From a virus: a stretch of DNA of 24,204 nt. A model generated the notes under the pieces. It searched no databases and was not told the DNA's origin. It saw only the letters and a program-made list of their open reading frames with translations. Numbering within the stretch: position 1 is the stretch's first letter; every line of letters begins with the position of its first letter. The stretch spans positions 1 to 24,204 of the IMG/VR virus record IMGVR_UViG_3300042294_001105. The stretch is one strand, 5' to 3'. Positions 1 to 8,667 of this stretch are shown in pieces. The translations under genes were made by a program, and so were the position numbers.

Positions 1-1
1 C

Positions 2-484
2 TATGACCAATCCGAAGTTGAACCCATCGACCTTGCCACCATCATCAGCCAAGACGCTGATCTGCTCGAAGACACCCGCACGGGTACTCCGGTGCTGTAT
101 CACTTTACTGGCAGGAATACGAGCGGAGTTGCACAGCTTGATCTGTATCCGCGATTGGAAACTGCTGGGACGATAAGCCTGCGAGTTGTGGAAAAACTGA
201 AGTGCCTTACCCGCACCAACATCATTGTTGATTTCCCGCCGACCACGCAGGCGTTGGATGACGAGCTTCGCCTTCCGCACGTCCATCAGGTCGTTCTTTC
301 CCTGACCCATGCGGACGCGCTCGAACGTGAACGGCAGTACGCCAAGGCTCAGTCGGTCGTTCAGACCGCCAATGCCGACCTTGCGGCGATGGCTAACTAC
401 GAACTGAGCCAGGTTGGTGGGATCAAGCAGATCACGCCGTCCAGCTTGGGCGACCTAACCACCGAAGAAATCACCGCCTCCTAA
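2..484 (+). CDS. Head-tail adaptor-like protein, C-terminal part
   Basis: The reading frame is open from base 2, so the gene starts left of the window; 160 residues are visible. The visible part has the layout of podoviral adaptor or head-completion proteins: a segment ending in 'VLYHF' followed by a short turn, a 'LDLYPRLE' strand, then a polar strand, 'DELRLPHVHQVVLSLTHADALERERQY' (LP..hh..hh pattern) and a C-terminal helix. This matches the general pattern of SU10-type/T7 gp11-like adaptors, where a 'lyP' strand precedes an 'LP..y' helix and an amphipathic helix packs on the portal. It sits directly before the nozzle-like gene, with its TAA overlapping the next ATG by one base, which is the expected adaptor-nozzle order. 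The family call rests on pattern and gene order only. Confidence 0.5.
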   Translation, partial: YDQSEVEPIDLATIISQDADLLEDTRTGTPVLYHFTGRNTSGVAQLDLYPRLETAGTISLRVVEKLKCLTRTNIIVDFPPTTQALDDELRLPHVHQVVLSLTHADALERERQYAKAQSVVQTANADLAAMANYELSQVGGIKQITPSSLGDLTTEEITAS

Positions 485-2337
485 TGCCATACTACTCGGA
501 CAACCTCGACGACCTTCTGGCGTTTGACGGCATCCGCAGTTTTGCGGGTGGTCAGGCCAGCGGTCTGCAATCAGACCTGCTTGCTGCCAATCAGGTGCAG
601 GAGATGTACAACATGACCCTGTCTCCCAAGGGGAGTCTTGAGACTCGCTTGGGTGCAGATGCATTTTGCTCCACGGCCACAAGCGCGCTTGGATCAATTG
701 GAGGCTTTCGCTTTTTTGACACGGCGCAGTACGAACAGGTTGTCACGGTAACACAGGGCAGGCTTTACACGATTGACTCCAACGGCAACGCTGACCTCCA
801 CCCGGCGGACGAAACTTGGAGTCAGGTCAACCGCACTTTCGGAAGCGAGGTGCAATTCTGGGCGGACGGATTTTCGGAAGACATCGACGTTAAGATTTCA
901 ATGGCGCAGTTCAACGACAAGATGTACATGGCCGATGCCAACGGAGACCTTTTTTATTGGGATGGTCAGATTGCCCAAAGGCAGGGTGGCAAAGTAAGGG
1001 CGATTACGGTCACGACCGGTGGGTCGAACTACACCAGTGCGACCGCCATTGTGACCGGGCCAAGCTGGGGCGGATCTTTGCCCACGCTGACAACCACGGT
1101 GGCCGGAGGAGCCGTTACCGGCGTGGTTGTGGTTGACGGCGGATCTGGGTACTCGGCCACACCCACGGTGACAATCATTGGCGATGGCTCTGGGGCAACG
1201 GCAACGGCAACTGTTAGTCCGCCTCCTCAAAACTTGCGTCTGCTTATTAACACCGGCAACCGCCTGTTTGCGGTAGGCTCCGGCACTGGGCGCAATACGC
1301 TTTACGCATCCGACATTCTGGATGCCTCCATTTGGGATGCGTCAAACTCAATTATTGTAAATGCCGACGATGGCGATGAAATCACGGCCATTGTCCAGTA
1401 CTACCAGAATCGAATCATTGTTTTCAAGAAACGCCGAATCTTTCAGGTTACAATCCCGCCGGATGCCACATCCGGGGCGGATTGGACGGTTGAGCTTATC
1501 TCAAACAACGTTGGATGCGTTGCCGAACAGACAGCCGTACAGGTCAGTTCCGACATCTTTTTCCTTGCCGATGATGGCGTGCGGTCGCTGGTTCGGTCGG
1601 CTGCCGACGACTTTACTTCGGTTGGTTTGCCAATTTCAGAGGTGGTCAAGGATGTAATTCAGTCCATCAACACGGCAGAGATCGGGATCGCTTCTGCCTT
1701 GTTTTACGACAACCGCTACTTCCTGGCCATTCCAACCGAGGCCAACGATTACAACGACACGCTCTTGGTGTATAACACCGTTCTTGGGGCGTTTGAGGGA
1801 ACTTGGTCTCCGCAAGTCATGCAGTTTACTTTAAGCAACTTTGACGGCGAAGGCGTGCGTGCTTTAGGCAAGGCAACCAACGGCGTGATCTTGAGATACA
1901 ACGGACACAAGAATCCTTCTCAGGTAACATCCGCAGATTATCAAGACGCTGGCGTTGACTACCAATCCTACGTCCGAACAAAGGACTTTGACTTTGGCGA
2001 TCCCTTTGCCGAAAAGCACGGCAGCCATTTTGAGGTGGTGTTTGACGACTCATTTTCAACCGACACGACCATTTCCATCCAGCGGGATATTGACGTTGGC
2101 GATATTGACGTTCAGCCCAATCTTAACCCATCCAGCGCGGCTCTTACACTTCCATTTACCCTGCCAGCGCAGTTGCCTTCCTCGGTCAAGAAAAGGATTG
2201 CCAGCGACCTACGAGCGTACCAGAAATGGCGTTTGTTGAATATCAAGATCACCAGTGCGGCCAACAAGCTCGCCATTCGCCAGATTACGGCTGCGGCTAA
2301 TCCAGACACCATTGAGGTGCAGAAGAACATATCGTGA
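484..2337 (+). CDS. Tail nozzle / tail tubular protein B-like structural protein
   Basis: This 617-residue virion protein opens with the pattern typical of podoviral nozzle proteins: 'FAGGQASG' (residues 20-27), 'DLLAANQVQEMYNM' (31-44) and 'KGSLETRLGA' (49-58), i.e. a 'G....d.Laanqv....N.......G.l.tR.G' start. The rest is rich in beta strands and short blade-like repeats ('FFLADDGVRSLVR', 'VLRYNGHKNPS'), consistent with a beta-propeller nozzle. Residues 169-246 carry an inserted Gly/Thr/Val-rich repeat (listed separately). In T7-like particles the nozzle sits under the adaptor and closes the tail, and the preceding gene is adaptor-like. Start ATG overlaps the previous stop by one base; its own stop overlaps the GTG of the next gene. 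Confidence is good for a tail structural role and moderate for 'nozzle'. Confidence 0.6.
   Translation: MPYYSDNLDDLLAFDGIRSFAGGQASGLQSDLLAANQVQEMYNMTLSPKGSLETRLGADAFCSTATSALGSIGGFRFFDTAQYEQVVTVTQGRLYTIDSNGNADLHPADETWSQVNRTFGSEVQFWADGFSEDIDVKISMAQFNDKMYMADANGDLFYWDGQIAQRQGGKVRAITVTTGGSNYTSATAIVTGPSWGGSLPTLTTTVAGGAVTGVVVVDGGSGYSATPTVTIIGDGSGATATATVSPPPQNLRLLINTGNRLFAVGSGTGRNTLYASDILDASIWDASNSIIVNADDGDEITAIVQYYQNRIIVFKKRRIFQVTIPPDATSGADWTVELISNNVGCVAEQTAVQVSSDIFFLADDGVRSLVRSAADDFTSVGLPISEVVKDVIQSINTAEIGIASALFYDNRYFLAIPTEANDYNDTLLVYNTVLGAFEGTWSPQVMQFTLSNFDGEGVRALGKATNGVILRYNGHKNPSQVTSADYQDAGVDYQSYVRTKDFDFGDPFAEKHGSHFEVVFDDSFSTDTTISIQRDIDVGDIDVQPNLNPSSAALTLPFTLPAQLPSSVKKRIASDLRAYQKWRLLNIKITSAANKLAIRQITAAANPDTIEVQKNIS
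988..1221 (+). repeat. Gly/Thr/Val-rich structural repeat inserted in nozzle-like protein
   Basis: Two diverged repeats encode 'VTTGGSNYTSATAIVTG' and 'VVDGGSGYSATPTVTIIG', each followed by a 'GG..GATAT/TLTTTV' strand. The unit 'GGSGYt.aPtVti.G.GsGAtAtat' is widespread in phage structural and adhesin-like proteins. It probably forms a small surface-exposed beta domain on the tail. The units are similar in protein but not at DNA level. Confidence 0.6.
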
Positions 2338-2723
2338 CGGCGGTAGAGTTTATCGAGGCTTCCGGCGTGCCGGAATCAACCTGGCCAACCTTTAGGGAAT
2401 GGTTTAACTGGCACTCCGAGCGTGGCCTGGTTGGGGTAGCCAAGGATGGCGATGAGGTGGCCGGGGTAGCCATTGCCAGGTGCATTAAGGGCATGGAAGC
2501 CCCTGAGCCTTATGAACATGACGAAGCTGGAGAGAGTGTGTTCGTGGACTTGACCGTGACCTCGATTGATGGTAAAAGTAACGCCTTGAGTCGCAAGGCT
2601 CTAAAGTGCCTGCTGAGTATCCTTTGGGATAGATTCGGTCCGCGCAGGAGGATCACCTTCAAGCGTAACGGCACATATAAGGAGTATGACTACTACAATT
2701 TTATGCGAAAGGCACTAAACTAA
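2334..2723 (+). CDS. Small phage protein, possible GNAT-like fold
   Basis: A 129-residue protein starting at GTG, which overlaps the TGA of the nozzle gene (GTGA); its own TAA overlaps the next ATG. Visible features are 'RGLVGVAKDGDEVAGVAIARCI' (two strands around a turn) and 'SVFVDLTVTSIDGKSNALSRKALKCLLSILWDRFGPRRRITFKRNGTYKEYDYYNFMRKAL'. The order strand, 'vt...G.s.al..l', helix, 'i.f.R.gk...y....' resembles the core of GNAT-like phage proteins that lie among the internal virion genes of podoviruses. No acetyl-CoA loop (Q/RxxGxG/A) is clear, so enzymatic activity should not be assumed. A structural or assembly role is equally possible. Confidence 0.4.
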   Translation: MTAVEFIEASGVPESTWPTFREWFNWHSERGLVGVAKDGDEVAGVAIARCIKGMEAPEPYEHDEAGESVFVDLTVTSIDGKSNALSRKALKCLLSILWDRFGPRRRITFKRNGTYKEYDYYNFMRKALN

Positions 2724-3274
2724 TGGGCGGCGGACCATCCATCCCAGCACCCCCTCCTCCTCCCGACCCCCTAAAGGCGGCGCAGGCCAATTCCCTTTTC
2801 TACCGATCCTCGCTGGAAACCTACGTTGAGAAGGCTCCAGACATTGCGGCTTTGGAAAACGCCCTTCGGATCAAGTATATGCCCGAACAGCGTCAGTTGG
2901 AACGCCAGCTTTCCGCAGCCGACCAGCTTGCCCAGGTTCAGACCGGCCTCCAGCTTGAGAGGCAGTACGGACCGCAACGCACGATGGAAACGCTTCGTCG
3001 GCAGTACGAGTATAGCCCGGAAGCCTTTGCATTGAATCGTGGGTTGGGAAGTCAGCTTACCCGCCAGTTCGAGCGCACCTATGGCGTTAGCCCGTTTGCA
3101 AGTGTGGAGCCAATGGTTGCCTACGGCGGCGGCGTGGCTCCGGTCAATTACACCGGAGGCATTGCCCCGCAGATCGGTGCGCCTGCCTATACCACCGAGA
3201 TTGGCGATGTGTTGGCGCGTAACGTAGAAGCCCAGAAGAAGACGACAGCAAAATTTAGGGCTGGGAAGATTTAG
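2723..3274 (+). CDS. Internal virion-like protein with Gly/Pro-rich N-terminus
   Basis: A 183-residue protein beginning 'MGGGPSIPAPPPPPDP', a Gly-then-polyproline start common in small internal (gp14-like) virion proteins of podoviruses. A helical, coiled-coil-like central part follows (about residues 18-105, rich in Q, E, R, L: 'EQRQLERQLSAADQLAQVQTGLQLERQYG'). The C-terminal half is Gly/Ala/Pro-rich and ends in a basic tail 'KKTTAKFRAGKI'. It is tightly coupled to the preceding gene (TAATG) and followed after one base by another virion-type gene. It probably enters the capsid with, or sits near, the portal. Homology is not recognised beyond this layout. Confidence 0.5.
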   Translation: MGGGPSIPAPPPPPDPLKAAQANSLFYRSSLETYVEKAPDIAALENALRIKYMPEQRQLERQLSAADQLAQVQTGLQLERQYGPQRTMETLRRQYEYSPEAFALNRGLGSQLTRQFERTYGVSPFASVEPMVAYGGGVAPVNYTGGIAPQIGAPAYTTEIGDVLARNVEAQKKTTAKFRAGKI

Positions 3275-3275
3275 T

Positions 3276-4823
3276 ATGTCACGCGCTAACGCATACAGAA
3301 CAAGGGGATACAATGTAAGAGCAGGATATAAGATAGATGAAGACGGTCAAATTGTAGAGGCTCCATGGAGTAATTTTTATATTTTGAGAAGAGATGGTGC
3401 TGCTCAACAGGCAGAAAAAGCATCAAAAGATTATTCAGAATATCCATACACAAGCCTCATACAAGCACAAAACGCGCAAGCCAAACAACAGCAAGAAAAA
3501 ATTAAAAATGCCGAGGAAGAGACAAGAAAATTAAAAGATAAGTACGAATCAGAGCTTTCTAAAGAACGTCAATATTCCGCGCTTGCAGACCAGATCGCTG
3601 GTCTTACTGGAGGTGTTCGTCGCGGTGGTGGAGGAGCAGATTTGAACCAAGCAATCAACCAATTGGGTGCTGGAAGGAACTATGGAGCATCCGATCTTTC
3701 ATCCCGACTAAACTTTCAGGTCTCCGACCAGCAGATCGTTGACGATTACAACGCAACCCGTCTTGGCCGACTTAACCGAATTGTTGAAGATGGAAACTCC
3801 CAGATTGCCGGTATTCAATCCAGACTTGATGCGGCTAATCAGCTTTTTGAAGGGTTACCGACAGGAGACCCAAGACGCACTTCGGCAAAAGTTTCTATTG
3901 AGCAGTTAAAATCAGACCTTGCCAGCGTTCAGGGCGCAGTCACCAAGGCCGGACAGCAGATCACAGATTTTAAGCCAATTACTCCGACCGATGCGGAAGG
4001 ACTTAAAGAGATCACGGCGTTCCGCGAGTTTATCAAGTTGCCGGAGGAACGTGCCGGAGATCAGCTAAAGCAAATTGACCCAGAGGCATACAAGACAGCA
4101 GTCGGTCTTGGGCAACGCTATCGTCAGCTTGCGACCGAGGAGTTGCCTGCAACAACGACTCCGCAGACGGAGCAACTTCGCAACACCATCGAACAGGAAG
4201 CACTTAACCAGCTTCGCCTTGGCTCGACCTTGGGAGCCGAGGAAAGGCGTGGATATGAGCAGGCCGTGCGTGCCGCCCAGACCGCCCGTGGCAACATCTT
4301 CGGCCTTGGACCGGCAGTGCAGGAAGCGGCGCAGATCGGTGCCGCCGGGGAACAACGCAAGCTTGCGCGTTACGGGGCGGCGCAGCAGTTCCTGGCTTCC
4401 GGAGAAACGACCGGTGGCGCAGCCGCTCGTGACCTTGCGCTTCGCGAGGGCTTGACCCAGCAACGCCTGGGCGCGGCTTCCGGCTTTCTGGCTGGTGGAC
4501 CTTCGCTTGCCAACTTGGCCCAGCAACGGCTCGGCCAACAGAACCTTGCGGCGCAACAGTACATTCAGGCCAATCAACCCCTGCCTGGGCAGTTCCAGAC
4601 TCAGGGTATGCCGCAGCAGTTTTATCAAGCTGCAAATCCAGAAATTCCAGTACAGCTTGCTGGCAATGCAGCCAACATCTACGGAACAATGTCTGACTAT
4701 CAGGCCCAAACCTACGGAGCCTATACTCGTGCTGTCGCATCCCAGCCGACCGGCGCACAGCAATTTGGCTCGATTCTTAGCGGAATTAGCGGACTTATTC
4801 CGAGTTTCAGCTTCAGCAAGTAA
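3276..4823 (+). CDS. Coiled-coil internal virion protein
   Basis: A 515-residue protein. Residues about 45-100 are Lys/Glu/Gln-rich and heptad-like ('AKQQQEKIKNAEEETRKLKDKYESEL'). The middle part is helical ('IVEDGNSQIAGIQSRLDAANQLFEGLP'). The last 200 residues are Ala/Gln/Leu/Gly-rich and repetitive in character ('EAAQIGAAGEQRKLARYGAAQQFLA', 'LANLAQQRLGQQNLAAQQYIQANQ'), ending in a hydrophobic 'FGSILSGISGLIPSFSF' segment that could contact membrane. This composition is usual for ejected internal virion proteins. The first 100 codons are AT-rich with AGA/ATA codons, while the rest is GC-richer, suggesting mosaic origin. No enzymatic motif is seen. Confidence 0.5.
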   Translation: MSRANAYRTRGYNVRAGYKIDEDGQIVEAPWSNFYILRRDGAAQQAEKASKDYSEYPYTSLIQAQNAQAKQQQEKIKNAEEETRKLKDKYESELSKERQYSALADQIAGLTGGVRRGGGGADLNQAINQLGAGRNYGASDLSSRLNFQVSDQQIVDDYNATRLGRLNRIVEDGNSQIAGIQSRLDAANQLFEGLPTGDPRRTSAKVSIEQLKSDLASVQGAVTKAGQQITDFKPITPTDAEGLKEITAFREFIKLPEERAGDQLKQIDPEAYKTAVGLGQRYRQLATEELPATTTPQTEQLRNTIEQEALNQLRLGSTLGAEERRGYEQAVRAAQTARGNIFGLGPAVQEAAQIGAAGEQRKLARYGAAQQFLASGETTGGAAARDLALREGLTQQRLGAASGFLAGGPSLANLAQQRLGQQNLAAQQYIQANQPLPGQFQTQGMPQQFYQAANPEIPVQLAGNAANIYGTMSDYQAQTYGAYTRAVASQPTGAQQFGSILSGISGLIPSFSFSK

Positions 4824-4832
4824 GGAGAGTTT

Positions 4833-5570
4833 ATGCCGTTTCAATTCAATATCGAGGGACCGGAAACCAAAAGAGCGCGGGAAATGACCCAATCATTACA
4901 GGAGGAGCAACTTCGTCGATACCAAGAAGACAGAATGGCAAGGGAGTATGAGGCATCAAGACAAGTGATGCCTTATGAAAATTTCAAGATTGATGTTGGC
5001 GGTGAAATGATTGATTTTCGAGCTTTAAGTCCAGAGCAAAAACAGGCATGGAAACAACAGCAGGAAGCCAACTGGATGATGGATCAAAATTTGAAGATGG
5101 AAAAATACAAGACCCAGATGGCTAAAGCTGAAGTTGAAATGGAAAAACTAAATGCCGAAAGAGCGAAAATAGGATCTGAAATAAATAAAGGAAATGTAAG
5201 ACCTGGACTAGATATTCTTCCAATCACAAAACCTTATACAGAGCAAATGTCTGAAATTGACGCAAGGATTAAGGAGCAGCAGGAAAAATATATGCGTGCC
5301 GGTTTTGGAGCGCAATCCATGACATCAGAAACAATGCCATCTTCTTACGGTGTTCCGCCTGTCACAAAACCACAACCAGCACAGCCAGCCCAACAGGCAC
5401 AACAGCCGCAAGCCCAGCAGGCACCAGCGCAACAAGCAGAAATCCCATCCTATGCCGACGAGGCCGCAGCCAAATCCGCAGGCGCAAAGGTTGGGGACAT
5501 TATCATCCTTCAAAACGTTAAAAAAGCAGATGGCACGGTTGGTCCGGCAAAAGTAAGACTGACCCGTTAA
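4833..5570 (+). CDS. Helical virion-associated protein with Q/A/P-rich linker
   Basis: A 245-residue protein with a clear SD (AAGGAG) 7 bases before ATG. Residues 12-45 and about 70-115 are charged helices ('TQSLQEEQLRRYQEDRMAREYEASR', 'KMEKYKTQMAKAEVEMEKLNAERAKIGSEINKG'). Residues about 178-207 are a low-complexity linker of Gln, Ala and Pro ('PAQPAQQAQQPQAQQAPAQQ'). The last 38 residues form a compact domain ('SYADEAAAKSAGAKVGDIIILQNVKKADGTVGPAKVRLTR'), which looks like a small beta domain seen at the C-termini of phage virion proteins. It lies between two internal-virion-type genes. The function is not recognised; it probably belongs to the particle. Confidence 0.45.
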   Translation: MPFQFNIEGPETKRAREMTQSLQEEQLRRYQEDRMAREYEASRQVMPYENFKIDVGGEMIDFRALSPEQKQAWKQQQEANWMMDQNLKMEKYKTQMAKAEVEMEKLNAERAKIGSEINKGNVRPGLDILPITKPYTEQMSEIDARIKEQQEKYMRAGFGAQSMTSETMPSSYGVPPVTKPQPAQPAQQAQQPQAQQAPAQQAEIPSYADEAAAKSAGAKVGDIIILQNVKKADGTVGPAKVRLTR

Positions 5571-5573
5571 TTT

Positions 5574-8500
5574 ATGGGCTACGAAGTCCTAGAGGACGAA
5601 AAGCCCGGATACGAAGTCCTGCCAGAAGAGCAGGCCGGATACGAGGTTGTTGAGGAAATTACGACTCCCAAGCAAGCCGAGAAACCATCCGTTCAGGCAG
5701 AGCCAACCGAGCCGGTAAATCCATCTCTTATCGGAGCATCGTTAAGATCGGTTGGAGAGCAGGTTATTCCTGGAGCCTCTGCCGTAGCTGGAACTCTTTT
5801 GGGTGCTGCTGCTGGTGCGCCAGGCGGCCCTGTTGGTATAGCTGCTGGTGCATTGGCTGGCGGTACGCTTGGATATAAAATAGGCGAAACAGGCCAGCAA
5901 GGTTTGGCTAGGCTTTTGGCCGGAGAGCAGGGATATGAGGATTACCAAAGGCTTCGCGAGGCCGATAAATCCAGATACCCAATAGCCACAACTTCGCTTG
6001 AAATTGCGACACCAATTGCAATTGGTGCCGGTGCAGCAAGACCTACGCTTGCTATTGATAGATTCCAGCAAGCTTTTAAACCGCAGATTGCGCCTGTTGC
6101 GCGAGCGGCGGAAGAGGCTGCCGCTGGTCAGCCAATTAGGCCTGGAACAGTTGGTGAGGCAGGATTCGAAAGTGGAGTTAAGGCACCTGAATTTAAAATG
6201 CCAGAGCCTCCCAAGGGTTATGCAATAGCCAAAACTGCGCTTCGTGAGCTTAAATCAGAGAAAGTTCCAACTGCCGTTAAGGCCGAGATTGCAACCCAGC
6301 CGGATACGGTAAGGAAAATTTACGGAGTCGCGGCAAAGCGTGCAGAGCTTGAGGATCTTCCAACAGATGAATTGTCAAGAGTTGCCAGAGAAAGCACAGA
6401 CCCGATTGAATCACAGGGAGCAAGAGCATTGCTGTACGCAAGGAACATTGACAATGATCCCGCAAGTGCGGCTGCGAATTTAAACGAGTTTGTTAAAATG
6501 AACTCGCAATTTGGACTTGGCTTAAGAAATATACAGGAATACATAAATACTCCGGCTGGATATGTTTCAACAATAAAGCAACAGGCTGAATCAGTTGGCA
6601 GAAAAATTCCAGCACAAGTTGAGCAACGACTGACCGATTTGTTTACAAAAAGCAAACAATCAAAAGATGCTCTTAAAACCGCAATAAACAATTATAGAAA
6701 TACCCTAACAGACGATTCAGCAAGGCTTGCAGAAGAAGCGCAAAAAAATGCACAGCGCGATGCGGTAGAGCTTCAGCGATACTCAAGAAATGTAATACCA
6801 AAAAGATTTTTAACGGAAACTTTTCCGCAGGCCATTCAGCTTACATTGCTGACACCACTATCTTTAACAAAGAATATATTCTTTAACGTAAATAGGGCAG
6901 TTGCCCAAACAGGTGTAAGGGCGATTGCGAATGTGGGTGATTCAGTTATTTCATTTTTATCAAAACAACCAAAGACAATTGCACAGTCGCCAACAACCGC
7001 ACAGGCTGCAATTGGTGGCGCAATATCTGGATTTAAGGAAGCTGGAAGAACATTTTTTAAGACAGGCATACCTGAAAAAGCTGCGCTTGCCGGTGAGGGT
7101 GTAAAGGGTACAGATGTATTTAGATCCCTTGCACAAGCCATAACAGGAAAAGACCTTGTTGTAAATGAAAAAGGAAAGGTTGCGGTCGCAGACAGAATCA
7201 GAAAGTTTGCTGAGGGCGTGATCGGTTCGTATACGGAGCCTATGGGCAGGGGTCTTGCTGTCGGAGATTTGCCATTTAGAAGGGCGGCAGAGGCAAGGCT
7301 AGTTGCGGAAAGGGCATTGATAAAAGGAGCCAGCAGGGAAGAGGCATTGGCAGCAGCAAGGTTTCCAAAAAAATCTGAATTGAGCGCGATTGAGAATGAG
7401 GCAGCCAGGGCAACCTTTCAGCAAAACACAAAGCTTACAAGCGCAATTCAAAGAGTGGCCGATGTTATTGCAAGCATACCTGCGGTTGGCCCACTACTTT
7501 TAAGGTCAAATATTCCATACATTAAAACTCCGGTTAACGTGGTTAGCGATGTTGTGGATATCGCAGTTCCTCCGATTGCTTTCGTAAAGTCTATATACTA
7601 CGCAAATAAAGGAGACCGAAGGCAGGCATTGGATATGGCTGCCAGGGGTATTGTTGGCTCGGTAATGGGCATGGCCGCATCTGCACTTTATAGGGCTGGC
7701 CTTATTACTGGATCTGCTGGTAAAAGCGAAAAACAGCGAGGTATAGAGTATGAAGTTCAGCCTCCAAATACATTAAACAAATCTGGCCTAGAAAGACTTT
7801 TACGCGGTGAAGATCCGTCCATACAACCTGGTGATGAAATAAAAAGTTTTGAAAATTTTGGATATCTTGGAACTGTTTTTAATGTGTATGCAAACGTTCT
7901 TTCAAAAGAGGGAAGTTCTGGAATCATTGAGGACGCTGCCAATGTGGCATTTCTTGGCATACCAAACGTTGCAAGCTACACATTAAACCAAACATTTCTT
8001 AAAAGCACAAACACGCTGCTCAACGCAATCAACAGAGAGCAGTATGATGGATATCTTCAGTCGCTATATGGATCGGTTTCTTCAGTAGCATTTCCTGGCA
8101 CATTGCAGGCAATCAATCGTGCAACAAGAGAGTATATGGTTGACATAAAGTCAGATGACAAACTTCAAGGATTCCAGAATGTATTAAAATCAAAAATGCC
8201 TGAATTTGCCGCCAATGCACTTAATCTGGAAAAACTACCACTAACAAGAAATATGTGGGGCGAGCCTGTAAAGCAGACACCGGAGGGTGAAAATCCGTTT
8301 TTCTATAATTTCTTTGATGTAACAAGAAGCAGATCGGTTAAGTCGGATGAATCAAACTTGTTTCTTTATAAACTATGGAAAGACACAAAAAATCCTGACG
8401 TATTGCCATCAGTTCCTGGTAGAAACATCACAATTAAGGGTACGACTTATAGGCTTACAGAAGAACAATATGCCAATTTTCAAGAAGAAGTTGGTCGAAG

Positions 8501-8666
8501 AAGGAAAGCTCTTGTGGACAGGGATGTTGAAAGCCCAACCTTCATAGTGGCAGAGCCAGAGTTTCAGATTAAAAGACTAAAGAGCAGTTATGAAAAAGGA
8601 CTTGAGGACGGAAGAAAACAATTCATAAAATTAAATAGAGAAGATCTTGTTCCAATGGAGAAATAA
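5574..8666 (+). CDS. Giant internal virion / large polyvalent protein (LPD38-like C-terminal part)
   Basis: A 1030-residue protein. The N-terminus has three 'GYEV' tags exactly 10 residues apart (residues 2, 12, 22). Residues about 60-105 form a Gly/Ala-rich hydrophobic segment ('GASAVAGTLLGAAAGAPGG') with glycine-zipper character, and more hydrophobic stretches lie around residues 625-710 ('VADVIASIPAVGPLLL', 'GIVGSVMGMAASALYRAGLITG'). The part from 'SNIPYIKTPVNVV' through 'LYRAGLITGSAG' to 'FPGTLQAINRATREY...LPLTRNMWGEPVK' follows the pattern of the LPD38-type domain found near the C-termini of phage large polyvalent proteins. Such proteins are packaged in the capsid and ejected with DNA, and may help form the channel across the envelope. 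The DNA is clearly AT-richer than flanking genes from about 6150 to 8650. Only three bases separate it from the upstream stop. Confidence 0.65.
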   Translation: MGYEVLEDEKPGYEVLPEEQAGYEVVEEITTPKQAEKPSVQAEPTEPVNPSLIGASLRSVGEQVIPGASAVAGTLLGAAAGAPGGPVGIAAGALAGGTLGYKIGETGQQGLARLLAGEQGYEDYQRLREADKSRYPIATTSLEIATPIAIGAGAARPTLAIDRFQQAFKPQIAPVARAAEEAAAGQPIRPGTVGEAGFESGVKAPEFKMPEPPKGYAIAKTALRELKSEKVPTAVKAEIATQPDTVRKIYGVAAKRAELEDLPTDELSRVARESTDPIESQGARALLYARNIDNDPASAAANLNEFVKMNSQFGLGLRNIQEYINTPAGYVSTIKQQAESVGRKIPAQVEQRLTDLFTKSKQSKDALKTAINNYRNTLTDDSARLAEEAQKNAQRDAVELQRYSRNVIPKRFLTETFPQAIQLTLLTPLSLTKNIFFNVNRAVAQTGVRAIANVGDSVISFLSKQPKTIAQSPTTAQAAIGGAISGFKEAGRTFFKTGIPEKAALAGEGVKGTDVFRSLAQAITGKDLVVNEKGKVAVADRIRKFAEGVIGSYTEPMGRGLAVGDLPFRRAAEARLVAERALIKGASREEALAAARFPKKSELSAIENEAARATFQQNTKLTSAIQRVADVIASIPAVGPLLLRSNIPYIKTPVNVVSDVVDIAVPPIAFVKSIYYANKGDRRQALDMAARGIVGSVMGMAASALYRAGLITGSAGKSEKQRGIEYEVQPPNTLNKSGLERLLRGEDPSIQPGDEIKSFENFGYLGTVFNVYANVLSKEGSSGIIEDAANVAFLGIPNVASYTLNQTFLKSTNTLLNAINREQYDGYLQSLYGSVSSVAFPGTLQAINRATREYMVDIKSDDKLQGFQNVLKSKMPEFAANALNLEKLPLTRNMWGEPVKQTPEGENPFFYNFFDVTRSRSVKSDESNLFLYKLWKDTKNPDVLPSVPGRNITIKGTTYRLTEEQYANFQEEVGRRRKALVDRDVESPTFIVAEPEFQIKRLKSSYEKGLEDGRKQFIKLNREDLVPMEK

Positions 8667-8667
8667 A

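Noticed and set aside
4065-4892. 275-codon minus-strand open frame opposite the coiled-coil virion protein
   Set aside because: Lies fully opposite a convincing virion gene, has no SD, and its protein is Arg/Ser/Leu/Cys-rich shadow sequence.
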